Positions 54,284-63,163 are shown, counted from the first letter of the stretch. The stretch is DNA of 64,000 nt from Frankiales bacterium (GCA_016125335.1 WGLY01000020.1:1-64000), one strand, 5' to 3'. Notes: generated from the sequence alone by a model not told the origin. Made by a program: numbers and translations.

Positions 54284-55612
54284 GTGAACGACGAGAGCGC
54301 GACGAGCGCGACGGGCTCCGGCCTCATCTCGCGTCGCACCGTGCTGCGCGCGGGTGTGGTGACGGCGGCCGGTGCGGGGATCGCGGGAGTCGCCGCCACC
54401 CGCGGCGGCTCCCAGGCGATCGCGGCCGACGCCACGTGGAAGCCGACCTACCGCACGGAGGTCCACCTCGCGGCGACCGACGGCTGGGTGTCGATGCCGG
54501 ACTCCGCCAAGCCGGTCAAGGGCTTCTGGCCCGACGAGCTGGCCCCGGCGCCGTACAACATGTACGTCTTCGGATTCCGCGACGTCACCGGCTACAACGA
54601 CGCCAAGGTGATCGGCGAGCGCGGCAAGGCGCAGATCTCCGCCCCGCCCCTCTTCTTCGACGAGGGCAGCGAGATCCGGGTCCAGCTGACCAACCTCGGC
54701 CTCTCGATGCGTCCGGACCTCGTCGACGGGCACACGATGCACTGGCACGGGTTCAACAACGCCATCCCGATCTTCGACGGCGTCCCCGAGATGTCGGCGT
54801 CGGTGCCGATCGGCAAGACGATCACGTACCTGTTCCGGCCGCACGACGCCGGCACGTACATGTACCACTGCCACTTCGAGGACGTGGAGCACGTCCAGAT
54901 GGGCATGACCGGTCTGGTCTGCGTGCGGCCGCTGATGAACTACGAGACCGACGGCAAGACCCAGCGCTACGACGCCGACGGCAAGGCGCTGCGCTACGTC
55001 TTCAACGACGAGGCCACGCGCTACGACCGCGAGTACCCGCTCTTCCTCACCGAGAACATGCCCGAGGACCACTGGCGCGACGCGCACATCCAGATCAGCG
55101 ACTGGGCCTACTTCCGGGCCGGCTTCGCGCTGTTCAACGGCCGGGCGTTCCCCGACACGATCGAGGACACCTTCGACCCGGCCCCCACCGTGTCCTACGC
55201 CGCGGGCTCCGCGGGCGAGCGGCTGAAGTACCAGCCGCGCACCGCGCGGATCGACGCCGAGGTGGGGGAGGTCGTCCTGCTCCGCATCTCGAGCCTCGGC
55301 TCGCTGCGGCACTCGATCACCATGGACGGCATCCCGATGCACGTGGTGGGCGCAGACGCCAGCCAGCTCAAGGGCAAGGACGGCCACGACAACAGCTACG
55401 TGACCAACTCGGTGGACTGCGGCCCGGGCGAGTCGCGCGACGTGCTCTTCACCGCGCCGAGCACCCCCGGCACCTACCTGCTCTACGACCGCAACTTCAT
55501 GAACCTGCAGAACGACGGCGCCAGCGGGTACGGCGGCATGCTCACCCATGTCGTCGTCCACCCCGCGGGCACCCTCGGCCAGCAGCCTCTCGAGCTCCCG
55601 ACCCGGATGTGA
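54284..55612 (+). CDS. Tat-exported multicopper-oxidase-type cupredoxin protein
   Basis: A 442-residue protein with a twin-arginine signal (LISRRTVLRAGVVTAAGAG, residues 14-32). Domain 1 has copper motifs DGHTMHWHGF (His153, His155) and MYHCHFEDVEHVQMGM (His195-Cys196-His197, His203, Met206/208), a type 1 plus type 3 pattern. Domain 2 keeps two histidines (LRHSITMDGIPMHVVG, His343 and His353) but has YDRNF where a second HCH motif would be. NGRAFPDT (285-292) is shared with the two following proteins. GTG at 54284 is preferred because GGAGG is well placed; GTG at 54182 overlapping the upstream stop is the alternative. It probably oxidises a substrate outside the membrane, as one part of a multi-protein complex. 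Confidence 0.9.
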   Translation: MNDESATSATGSGLISRRTVLRAGVVTAAGAGIAGVAATRGGSQAIAADATWKPTYRTEVHLAATDGWVSMPDSAKPVKGFWPDELAPAPYNMYVFGFRDVTGYNDAKVIGERGKAQISAPPLFFDEGSEIRVQLTNLGLSMRPDLVDGHTMHWHGFNNAIPIFDGVPEMSASVPIGKTITYLFRPHDAGTYMYHCHFEDVEHVQMGMTGLVCVRPLMNYETDGKTQRYDADGKALRYVFNDEATRYDREYPLFLTENMPEDHWRDAHIQISDWAYFRAGFALFNGRAFPDTIEDTFDPAPTVSYAAGSAGERLKYQPRTARIDAEVGEVVLLRISSLGSLRHSITMDGIPMHVVGADASQLKGKDGHDNSYVTNSVDCGPGESRDVLFTAPSTPGTYLLYDRNFMNLQNDGASGYGGMLTHVVVHPAGTLGQQPLELPTRM

Positions 55613-56961
55613 TGGCGATGAACCTGACCCGACTCACCGCGTTCGGCGCGGGAATCGCCGTGATCGCGGCCACGCTCGTCGGCACCTCGGTGGCCTCGCA
55701 GGCGGTGCCCACGGCGCAGTCCGAGGGCATCGAGTGCGAGCCCGGCGACCAGAGCTCGCTGCACCCGAGCTTCAGCATCTCCACCGCCACGGGGCACATC
55801 TCCATGCCCGACGGCAACGTGCTGTTCTCCTGGGGCTTCAAGACCGACTCGCACGCCTTCCAGCTGCCCGGCCCGATCTTCTGCGTGCAGCAGGGCGCGA
55901 CGGTGTCGATCACGCTGACCAACACCCTCGACGAGGACACCTCGCTGGTGTTCCCCGGCCAGAGCGACGTGACGGCCAACGGGAACCCGTCGGAGCCGCA
56001 GTTCGGCGGTGACGGCCAGCTCACCTCGCTCGCACCCACCGCGGCGGCCAACGGCGGCCAGGTGACCTACACCTTCACGGCGGCCGACCCGGGCACGTAC
56101 CTGTACGAGAGCGGCACCGACCCGGCCAAGCAGGTCGAGATGGGCCTCTACGGCGCGATCGTCGTGCGGCCGGCCGGCCACCCGGACCAGGCGTACGCGG
56201 ACATCCGCACCAAGTTCCAGCCGGGGCGCGAGTTCATCCACATCCTGGCCCAGGTCGACCCCGACCTGCACCTGGCCGTGGAGCAGCACAAGGCCTTCAA
56301 CTGGAACAACTACTCGGCCAAGTACTTCCTGCTCAACGGGCGCAGCTCACCGGACACGACCAGCCCCAACGACGCCTCGTGGCTGCCGAGCCAGCCTTAC
56401 GGCGCCATGGTGCACGTGAAGGAGCAGTACCAGCCGGACGCGCCTCTGGTGAACGGCGTCAACCCCACCAACGGCGGTGACACGCTGCCCGCGCTCGTGC
56501 GCTACATCAACGTCATGCCGACCGACGCGGCCTTCCACCCGCACGGCAACACCGAGCGCGTGATCGCAGAGGACGGCCAGCCGCTGGACAAGACCGGCCA
56601 GCCCGACAGCTCGTACGGCAAGTACCTCGTGGACATCGGCGCCAACCGCACGGTCGACGCCATGTTCACCTGGACCAACGTCGAGAACTACAACCCGATC
56701 ACCAACCCCGTCCCGGTGCCGATCAGTCCCTACCAGGACGTCCTCACCTCGGCGAGCACGTGGTACTCGATGAGCCCCTACCTGGGCTTCCAGGGCGAAC
56801 TCCCCGCCGGCGTGACCTCGATGAACGTGTGCGGCGAGTACTACCACATGGCCCACAACCACGCGCTGCAGTTCGCCACGAACTTCGGGGCGTCCTTCGG
56901 CGGCCAGATGACGCTGATCCGCATCGACCCGGCAGCCAACCAGCTGTGCCTGGCGCAGTGA
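55612..56961 (+). CDS. Exported cupredoxin-domain protein with HPH and HNH motifs
   Basis: A 449-residue exported protein (signal peptide GAGIAVIAATLVGTSVASQA). Cupredoxin domain 1 ends GTYLYESGTDPAKQVEMGL, where the copper-binding HCH of the previous protein is replaced by YES, so domain 1 is probably metal-free. Domain 2 holds AAFHPHGNTERV (His309, His311) and VCGEYYHMAHNHALQF (Cys407, His412, His415, His417), with Met433 downstream. The shared motif NGRSSPDT begins at residue 242. The ATG at 55612 overlaps the upstream stop (TGATG). It lacks a type 1 Cys-His pair like that of its neighbour and may supply the other half of a trinuclear copper centre. Confidence 0.88.
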   Translation: MAMNLTRLTAFGAGIAVIAATLVGTSVASQAVPTAQSEGIECEPGDQSSLHPSFSISTATGHISMPDGNVLFSWGFKTDSHAFQLPGPIFCVQQGATVSITLTNTLDEDTSLVFPGQSDVTANGNPSEPQFGGDGQLTSLAPTAAANGGQVTYTFTAADPGTYLYESGTDPAKQVEMGLYGAIVVRPAGHPDQAYADIRTKFQPGREFIHILAQVDPDLHLAVEQHKAFNWNNYSAKYFLLNGRSSPDTTSPNDASWLPSQPYGAMVHVKEQYQPDAPLVNGVNPTNGGDTLPALVRYINVMPTDAAFHPHGNTERVIAEDGQPLDKTGQPDSSYGKYLVDIGANRTVDAMFTWTNVENYNPITNPVPVPISPYQDVLTSASTWYSMSPYLGFQGELPAGVTSMNVCGEYYHMAHNHALQFATNFGASFGGQMTLIRIDPAANQLCLAQ

Positions 56962-56975
56962 GCGAGGACATCGAC

Positions 56976-59900
56976 ATGGACACCCGCACCCGGCGCCCTG
57001 CGCGCACCGCCGCCACCTTCGGCGTCGGTATCGCCCTGCTCGCTGCCACGGGGGTGGCGGCCGCCACCCCCGTGGTCTCCTCCCTCGCGGCCCAGCCCAC
57101 CGCTGCCCGCCCCGCCGCAGTCACCGCGCCCGCGGCGATCCACGGCACCGCGGTGTCGGCGCCCAAGCCCAGCCTGCTGCCGCCCCAGGGCGCAGCGGCC
57201 GGCGTCGACTGCACCGATGCGTCCTCGGACGCGTCGGGCGGGTGCACCATCCACGCCCGCACCGGCACGGTGTCGGTCGCGGGCGTGGCGAACCCGCTGC
57301 AGCTGTGGAAGTTCAGCGCCGACAACACCGAGACGGGTGCGGGCTCGGCCCTCATCGTCGGCCAGGTGGGCGTGAAGATGACCATCCACCTGGTCAACGA
57401 CCTCGCCGCGCCCGTCGGGCTGTCCATCCCGCAGCTCGACGGCGTCGGGCACGGCCTCCAGGCCGTCGACGGCAACGGCGCCTACACCGCGGCCGCGGCC
57501 CCGGGCGGTGGCACCCAGGCCTTCACCTTCACGCCCGACCGCGCCGGCACCTACGTGTACCAGGCAGGCCTCACCGACGCCGCCAACCCGGGCACCTCGG
57601 TCGACGGCGTGCGCGAGGTCGCGATGGGCCTCGTGGGCGCTCTCGTCGTGCGGCCCGCCGCCGGCTCGGCCGACGCCTACGACGTCGCCGAGAGCACGTT
57701 CGACGACGAGGCGGTCCTCGTCTACACCGACGTCGACACGCACATGCTCGCGAACCCGGGCGCGTTCAACATGCGCAACTGGACGCCGAACGTGCACCTG
57801 ATCAACGGCCACTCCTACCCCGACACCCCGCCGATCGCGACGGCGCTGCACCGCACGACCATGCTGCGCTTCGTCAACGGGTCGCTGCTCGAGAAGAGCC
57901 CGACCATCCTTGGCACGCGCATGACGCAGGTGGCCCGCAGCGGCCGGCCCGTGCCGGCCCCGCTGTCGGTGTCCGGCCGGTTCATGAACACCGGCGACAC
58001 CTTCGACGCCACCGTGTTCGCGAACACCGAGGAGCGCTTCGCGATCTTCGACTCGCCCGGCGTGCTGCGCAACGACCTGCGCCTCACCGCCGGCTCGCCC
58101 AACGCCCCGCGCGTCGGCGGTGCCATCACCTTCCTCGACAGCACCGGCGCCGCGGCCACACGCATCTACGGCCCGACCGTGTCCGGCTTCACCGCCGCCG
58201 GCCAGCCCGGCGGCCCCGGTCGTCCGATCACGCTGACCGCCACCTTCACCGGCTCGGGCAGCTCGAACGTCCAGGGCGCCGACATGTACGTCGACGACCT
58301 CGGGGCGCTCCCCACCCCGGTGACGTTCACCCCCGGCAACCCGGTGACGGTCACCTGGCCGCTGCCCGGCACGATCCTCGACGGCCTCGCCAGCGGCGAG
58401 CACACCATCTGGGTGACGGCCTACGACGGCAGCGCCTACGGCGCGCGCGCCAGCGTCAAGGTGCGCGTCGACCGTGACGGCCCCGCCGTCAGCGGCGTGA
58501 CCCTCTCGCGCAACCACGTCAACGGCACGCAGGACGTCGACCTCGGCGCCACGCTCGACGAGCGGAACACGGGCGGCAGCCAGTCGGTGGCGGCCCGGTA
58601 CTGGATCGACGGCTCGGCGACCGACCCGACCGGTGCTCCCGTGTCCGGCACGATGGACACGAACGGCCCGCGCTCGGTGGCGGCCGCGACCGGCACCATC
58701 GCCAAGGCCGACATCGCGACCCTCGCCGAGGGCACGCACTCGGTCCGCGTGCAGGGCCAGGACGACCTCGGCCAGTGGGGCGCGGTGACCTCGAAGGACA
58801 TCGTCGTCGACACGACCGCCCCGGTCACGACGGCCATCACGCTCAACCCGGTCGCCACCAACGGCCTGGTGGGCAGCCCGAACAAGCCCGGCAACGTCAC
58901 GATCACCGCGACCGTGACCGACGCCGCCAGCGCTGTCACCGGCGTCGAGGGCTTCCTCGACTCCGTCGGCCCCGCGGGCAGCGCCAACGGCCTCTACTTC
59001 TCCCCGCTCGGCGGCGGGAAGTGGCAGACCGACATGCCGCTCGCCTGGCTCGCGGGCAAGAAGGCGGACGGGCTGGTCAGCCTCTACGTCGTCGGCACCG
59101 ACGCCGCGGGCAACCGCAGCGACGGCACCGGCGCCACCGAGTCGACCACGATCAACCTCGACCGCACCAAGCCGACCCTGTCGCTGGACAGCCTCGTCCA
59201 GGGCACCGGCTACCTCGCCAACCGCACGCTGACCGTCGGCTTCACCGCCGCGGACAACGCCACTGCGACCGGCTCGGGCATCGTCTACGCCGAGTGGTTC
59301 GTGGGCGCCGACCCCGGCCAGGGCCGCGCCACTGCCCTCGCCGTGCCGAGCTCGCCGAACGTCGGGCCGTTCAGCGGGTCGTTCACCTACGACCTGTACG
59401 CGGCCGGCCTGTTCAACGGCGGCAACGTCTCGGTGACCTTCCGGGTGAAGGACGCCGCCGGCAACTGGGCGCAGACGCGCAGCACGGTCGCCACGACCTC
59501 GCTGTGGTTGTTCCGCAACTTCTTCGAGTCCTCCGGCACGACGGCCCAGCGGATCAGTCAGCTGTCCGTGCCCTGGAACCTGGGAGCGAGCGGCAACGTC
59601 GGCTTCGCCACCACCACGGCGACGGGACGGATCCAGGGTCAGACCAGCCTTCTGGTCCCGGTGCGGCCGGCCGCCTACTTCGCGGTCGACCTCTCGGCGC
59701 CGAACTACGCCAACCAGCCGCTGAGCACCTTCCACGCGACGTTCGACATGCGGAGCCTGACCGCGGTGACTGGGTGCTCCGGCCCCGGCAGCACGGCCAC
59801 CTGCCGCCCCGGCGGGGTGACGGTGTTCCAGGCCACCGGCTCGAACGGCACCGTGCTCGTCGTCCAGTACGGACGGGCGGCGGCCAACCGTGCCGCCCGG

Positions 59901-60182
59901 TTCCGGGTCGGCATCCGCGGCACGACCGGTCTGGCCTTCCCCGGCGGCAACTCCCAGGGCTGGGTGACGGTGGGCTCCGCCACGACGCAGTCGTTCAACG
60001 TCGTGGTCGACTGGAGCAGCTCCGGCCGTCGCGGCACCGCGCACGTCAACGGGGGAGGTGCCATCAACTCGCCGCAGGGCTCCAGCGGGCAGACGGTGAC
60101 GTCCTTCTCGGTCGGCTCGGTGAACCTGGCGCCGCTCGGCTCCACCGGCAACCTGTCGTTCGACAACGTCAACATCGCCTGA
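56976..60182 (+). CDS. Exported cupredoxin-like protein with Ig-like repeats
   Basis: A 1068-residue exported protein (signal FGVGIALLAATGVAAATP). The first 380 residues repeat the two-domain cupredoxin layout of the two upstream proteins, with the shared motif NGHSYPDT at 277-284. However, GTYVYQAGLTDAANPG replaces the HCH site and no HxH pair is seen, so it is probably non-metallated. About five Ig/bacterial-Ig-like domains follow (VTLSRNHVNGTQDVDLG; AITLNPVATNGLVG; TLTVGFTAADNATATGSG). The last 230 residues form a LamG-like beta domain. ATG at 56976 (GAGG upstream) is preferred over GTG at 56958. It may be a structural or surface-binding subunit of the oxidase complex. Confidence 0.85.
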   Translation: MDTRTRRPARTAATFGVGIALLAATGVAAATPVVSSLAAQPTAARPAAVTAPAAIHGTAVSAPKPSLLPPQGAAAGVDCTDASSDASGGCTIHARTGTVSVAGVANPLQLWKFSADNTETGAGSALIVGQVGVKMTIHLVNDLAAPVGLSIPQLDGVGHGLQAVDGNGAYTAAAAPGGGTQAFTFTPDRAGTYVYQAGLTDAANPGTSVDGVREVAMGLVGALVVRPAAGSADAYDVAESTFDDEAVLVYTDVDTHMLANPGAFNMRNWTPNVHLINGHSYPDTPPIATALHRTTMLRFVNGSLLEKSPTILGTRMTQVARSGRPVPAPLSVSGRFMNTGDTFDATVFANTEERFAIFDSPGVLRNDLRLTAGSPNAPRVGGAITFLDSTGAAATRIYGPTVSGFTAAGQPGGPGRPITLTATFTGSGSSNVQGADMYVDDLGALPTPVTFTPGNPVTVTWPLPGTILDGLASGEHTIWVTAYDGSAYGARASVKVRVDRDGPAVSGVTLSRNHVNGTQDVDLGATLDERNTGGSQSVAARYWIDGSATDPTGAPVSGTMDTNGPRSVAAATGTIAKADIATLAEGTHSVRVQGQDDLGQWGAVTSKDIVVDTTAPVTTAITLNPVATNGLVGSPNKPGNVTITATVTDAASAVTGVEGFLDSVGPAGSANGLYFSPLGGGKWQTDMPLAWLAGKKADGLVSLYVVGTDAAGNRSDGTGATESTTINLDRTKPTLSLDSLVQGTGYLANRTLTVGFTAADNATATGSGIVYAEWFVGADPGQGRATALAVPSSPNVGPFSGSFTYDLYAAGLFNGGNVSVTFRVKDAAGNWAQTRSTVATTSLWLFRNFFESSGTTAQRISQLSVPWNLGASGNVGFATTTATGRIQGQTSLLVPVRPAAYFAVDLSAPNYANQPLSTFHATFDMRSLTAVTGCSGPGSTATCRPGGVTVFQATGSNGTVLVVQYGRAAANRAARFRVGIRGTTGLAFPGGNSQGWVTVGSATTQSFNVVVDWSSSGRRGTAHVNGGGAINSPQGSSGQTVTSFSVGSVNLAPLGSTGNLSFDNVNIA

Positions 60183-60208
60183 TCGCACCTACGAGAAACG
60201 AGAACGCC

Positions 60209-60676
60209 ATGACCAGTTCCCACTCCGGCCGCATGCGGCTGGTGGCTCTCGGGGCCGGAGCCACGCTTCTCACCGGCGCGATCTTCGCGGGCTCCGTGAT
60301 CGCCAACCAGTCGGCGAACGCCGTCGGGTCGACGAGCCCGGTCCCCGTGTCGCGGACGGTGGAGGCCGCCACGGGCATCCGGGTGCTCGCCGCCCATGTG
60401 GTGGGCGCCGGCGGCATCGTCGAGCTGACCTACCAGATCCTCGACCAGGAGAAGGCCTCCATCGTCGAGGGCGACGTCACCCGGACGCCGCTGCTGCGCA
60501 GCCAGTCCAACGGCCACACCCTCCAGGACACGGCCGCCATGCGGCACGGTCACACCCTGCGACCCGCGGGGACCTACTTCCTCCTCTACTACAACAAGGA
60601 CGGTGCCGTCCGCGTGGGTGACAAGATCGACGTGGTCATCAACGGCACCACGCTGTCGGGGGTGCCGGTCACGTGA
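60209..60676 (+). CDS. Small exported protein of the cupredoxin cluster
   Basis: A 155-residue protein with a signal peptide (LGAGATLLTGAIFAGSVIANQ) and a single small beta-rich domain (GIRVLAAHVVGAGGIVELTY, then RPAGTYFLLYYNKDGAVRVG). AAMRHGHTLRPA carries a His-x-His that could bind metal. No family is recognised. It starts 27 bases after the Ig-repeat gene and overlaps the CopCD gene by four bases, so it is translated in series with them. Its position between the oxidase-like proteins and the copper importer suggests copper handling. Confidence 0.75.
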   Translation: MTSSHSGRMRLVALGAGATLLTGAIFAGSVIANQSANAVGSTSPVPVSRTVEAATGIRVLAAHVVGAGGIVELTYQILDQEKASIVEGDVTRTPLLRSQSNGHTLQDTAAMRHGHTLRPAGTYFLLYYNKDGAVRVGDKIDVVINGTTLSGVPVT

Positions 60677-62382
60677 GCCGCGCTGCTCGTCGACTCACCG
60701 CGGTCCTGGTGGCGGTCCTCGCCGCCATCGGGCTCGCCGTGCTCCCCGCCGGTCCGGCCTCGGCGCACGCCTACGTGCTGTCGAGCACCCCGGGTGACGG
60801 GCAGCGGGTGGAGACGAGCCCGCGCGAGGTCACCCTCACGCTGTCCGAGAACGGCGACCCCGAGTCCGTCGTCGCGTCCCTGGTGGGGCCGGCCGGGCCG
60901 GTCGCCACACTCGGTGCGGCGTACGTCAAGGGCGCCGACCCGCAAGGCCACCAGGTGCTCGCCATCCCGGTCGGCAGCACCCTCGATGCCGGCCTCTACC
61001 GGCTCTCCTTCCAGGTGACGTCGACCTTCGACGGCCACACCACCGAGTCGTGGCTGCTGTTCGGCGTCCGCACGGACGTCGCCTCGCCCATCGGCGTCGA
61101 CAACGCCGTGAGCACCAACGCCCTCTCGGACACGCTGCGCGGCGCCTTCGAGGGCACGCTGCTCATCGCCGCGGGCATCGCGTTCGGGCTGCTCGTCCTG
61201 ACGCCGCTGTCCGCGGGCCGCGGCCGTCGCACGGCCCGCGTCGCCGGCACGGTCGCGGTCGTCGCGGCGCTCGCGGTCGGTGCGGAGTGGCACAACGGCA
61301 ACGGCCTGCTCGTGGCCTCGTGCGGCGTCGTCGGCGCCGCCCTTCTCACCCTGCTGGCGACCCGTCCCGGGCTCGGGGGCCGGGCGCGCCTGGCCGCCGC
61401 CTGCCTCGGGCTCGTCCTCGCCGTCGCGCCCCTCGGGCTCGTCGGGCACGCGGCCGCGCAGGGCCCGCTGATGACCGTGGTCGCCGTGCTGCACATGGTC
61501 TCCACGGCCGCCTGGGTGGGCACCGTGGTCGCCGGTGCGATCGTCACGCGCGGCGTCGCGCGCGAGGAGCGGCGCGAGGTGCTGCGCCGCACCTCGCTCG
61601 TCGGCACCTCGACGTTCCTGGTGGCACTGATCACCGGTCTGCTCATGGGCAACGCGATGGTGCCCTCGCTCGGCGGCCTCACCGGCTCGACGTACGGCCA
61701 GGCGCTGGTGGTGAAGACGCTGCTGGTGCTGGGCGTGCTCGCCCTCGCGCTCCTGTCCCGCGAGCGCCTGCGCTTCGGTCGCACCACGCCGATGCTGCCC
61801 GAGGCCGTGGTGCTCGTGGCGGTGGCGGTGATCGGCGTCTTCGTCGCCACGCAGGCGCCGCCGCTGTCGGCCCGCTACCAGCCGCTGCCGAGCACGTGGT
61901 CGGTCGACACCGCGCCGTCCGCCACGCAGGTCGACGACCTGCTCGTGAGCGCGAGCATCGACCCCAACACCCCCGGGACGCGGTTCCTCGTGGTGCGGGT
62001 CGACAACGTGCGGCGTCCCGCGCCGGCACCGGTCACCGCCGTGTCGGCGGCGGTCGGCGACGGCGACCTGGTCCCGCTCACGCGCGGCGAGGACGGCCAG
62101 TGGACGACCTCGGTGTCGGTGCCCGCGGCGGGTCCGCTCTCGCTCACCGCCGTGGTGTCGCGTCCGGGCATGCCCGACGCCGTGGCCGACACGACCTGGA
62201 CCGTCGGCCCCACCCCCGGCGAGTACGCCGGCGGCTCGCCGCTCACCCTTTACGTCGCCGGCGCCATCGCCGGCCTGCTCGGCGCCTGGCTGCTGCTCCT
62301 GCTCGTGGAGGGCTACCTGCGTCCGCGCGAGTCGGAAACGGCCGTCGGCGCGGACGAGCTCGCCGAGCAGCTCACCGTCTGA
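60673..62382 (+). CDS. CopC-CopD fusion copper protein
   Basis: A 569-residue protein. The signal peptide (LVAVLAAIGLAVLPAGPASA) is followed by His32 and the CopC domain (HAYVLSSTPGDGQRVETSP) including DGH in TSTFDGHTTESWLLFGV. This keeps both Cu(II) ligands that the lone CopC at 45525 partly lacks. A CopD membrane domain of about eight segments follows (GTLLIAAGIAFGLLVLTP, MTVVAVLHMVSTAAWVGTVV), then a large exported domain and a final transmembrane segment. CopCD-type fusions take up copper across the membrane. GTG overlaps the upstream stop by four bases. It likely delivers copper to the cupredoxin proteins of this cluster. Confidence 0.92.
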   Translation: MSRAARRLTAVLVAVLAAIGLAVLPAGPASAHAYVLSSTPGDGQRVETSPREVTLTLSENGDPESVVASLVGPAGPVATLGAAYVKGADPQGHQVLAIPVGSTLDAGLYRLSFQVTSTFDGHTTESWLLFGVRTDVASPIGVDNAVSTNALSDTLRGAFEGTLLIAAGIAFGLLVLTPLSAGRGRRTARVAGTVAVVAALAVGAEWHNGNGLLVASCGVVGAALLTLLATRPGLGGRARLAAACLGLVLAVAPLGLVGHAAAQGPLMTVVAVLHMVSTAAWVGTVVAGAIVTRGVAREERREVLRRTSLVGTSTFLVALITGLLMGNAMVPSLGGLTGSTYGQALVVKTLLVLGVLALALLSRERLRFGRTTPMLPEAVVLVAVAVIGVFVATQAPPLSARYQPLPSTWSVDTAPSATQVDDLLVSASIDPNTPGTRFLVVRVDNVRRPAPAPVTAVSAAVGDGDLVPLTRGEDGQWTTSVSVPAAGPLSLTAVVSRPGMPDAVADTTWTVGPTPGEYAGGSPLTLYVAGAIAGLLGAWLLLLLVEGYLRPRESETAVGADELAEQLTV

Positions 62383-62737
62383 CCCTCGTGCGCCGGGCGG
62401 GCGGCGGGTCGTGTGCGGCGTGGGACGGGTCGCCCGTCCCTCCGGGCGGTCAGGCTTGATCCCTGCGGGCCGGGCGACCCGCCCCCCGCCCTCGGGTTCG
62501 CTTCTGTGATGTCGTGAGCCCCTTCGGGCCGGGCGACCTCATCCCGTCTTCGTCTGCCTGTGGTGTGCGGGTCGTCTTTGGCGTGGGGCGGGTCGCCCGT
62601 CCCTCCGGGCGGTCAGGCTTGATCCCTGCGGGCCGGGCGACCCGCCCCCCGCCCCCTCGTGCGGCCGTGATGCCGTGGTCCGTCCGGGCCGGGCGACGCG
62701 TCACTGATGCCTGTGGGGTGGCTCGTGCGGCGGGCTG
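62383..62737. other. 355-bp intergenic region holding a large imperfect tandem repeat
   Basis: No gene is seen. The stretch is filled by the duplication described at 62418-62716 and by several copies of GGGCCGGGCGAC (62526, 62632 region, 62686). Confidence 0.6.
62418..62716. repeat. Imperfect 163-bp tandem duplication
   Basis: A 74-base core at 62418-62491 recurs at 62581-62654 with one mismatch, offset 163 bp. Within the core, 65 bases (62427-62491 and 62590-62654) are identical. Weaker matches continue on both units to the shared GCCTGTGG (62556 and 62709). Each core contains a perfect ten-base inverted repeat GGGTCGCCCG ... CGGGCGACCC (62427-62436 with 62471-62480). It lies between the convergent copCD-type and arfB genes. 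Confidence 0.85.
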
Positions 62738-63163
62738 CTAGTCGTGGTCGGGGCGGCGCAGGCGCTTGATCTCGCCGCGGCGCTTCTTCGCGTCGATGCG
62801 GCGCTGGCGGGAGCGGGCGCTGGGCCGGGTGGGCACGCGCGGCCGGGGCGGCGGGGCGATGGCGGCGGCGAGCAGGTCGGCCAGCTTCTGCTCGGCGGCC
62901 TGGCGGTTCTGCCACTGGCTGCGCTGCTCGGAGGCCGACACGGTGAGGACGCCGTCCACGAGGCGGTCCTCGAGGCGCGCGATCGCGCGCTCGCGCAGGG
63001 CGGGCGAGAGCGCGGTGGTGCGGGAGACGTCGAGGCTGAGCTCCACGCGCGAATCGGTGGTGTTCACGCCCTGGCCGCCGGGACCCGACGAACGCGAGAA
63101 TCGCCAGGAGAGCTCCGCCTCGGGGACGACGACGGAGCCGCGGATCCTCAGGTCGCCCGGCAT
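62738..63163 (-). CDS. arfB: Alternative ribosome-rescue factor B (peptidyl-tRNA hydrolase)
   Basis: A 141-residue protein with the release-factor-type GGQ loop in SSGPGGQGVNTTDSRVEL and the basic C-terminal tail (RPSARSRQRRIDAKKRRGE then IKRLRRP) that enters the ribosomal mRNA channel. Lacking the codon-recognition domain of RF1/RF2, it is ArfB (YaeJ type), which frees stalled ribosomes. ATG at 63163 (MPGDLRIRG) starts the conserved N-terminus; upstream in-frame residues are not family-like. It is divergent from the SURF1-like gene (95 bp). Confidence 0.93.
   Translation of the reverse strand: MPGDLRIRGSVVVPEAELSWRFSRSSGPGGQGVNTTDSRVELSLDVSRTTALSPALRERAIARLEDRLVDGVLTVSASEQRSQWQNRQAAEQKLADLLAAAIAPPPRPRVPTRPSARSRQRRIDAKKRRGEIKRLRRPDHD

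Noticed and set aside
56841-60188. A 1115-codon minus-strand frame opposite the Ig-repeat cupredoxin gene
   Set aside because: Antisense shadow with very high Arg/Gly/Val content and no recognisable domain.
62418-62716. Insertion sequence or attachment site
   Set aside because: No transposase or integrase frame and no target duplication; a simple imperfect tandem duplication explains it.
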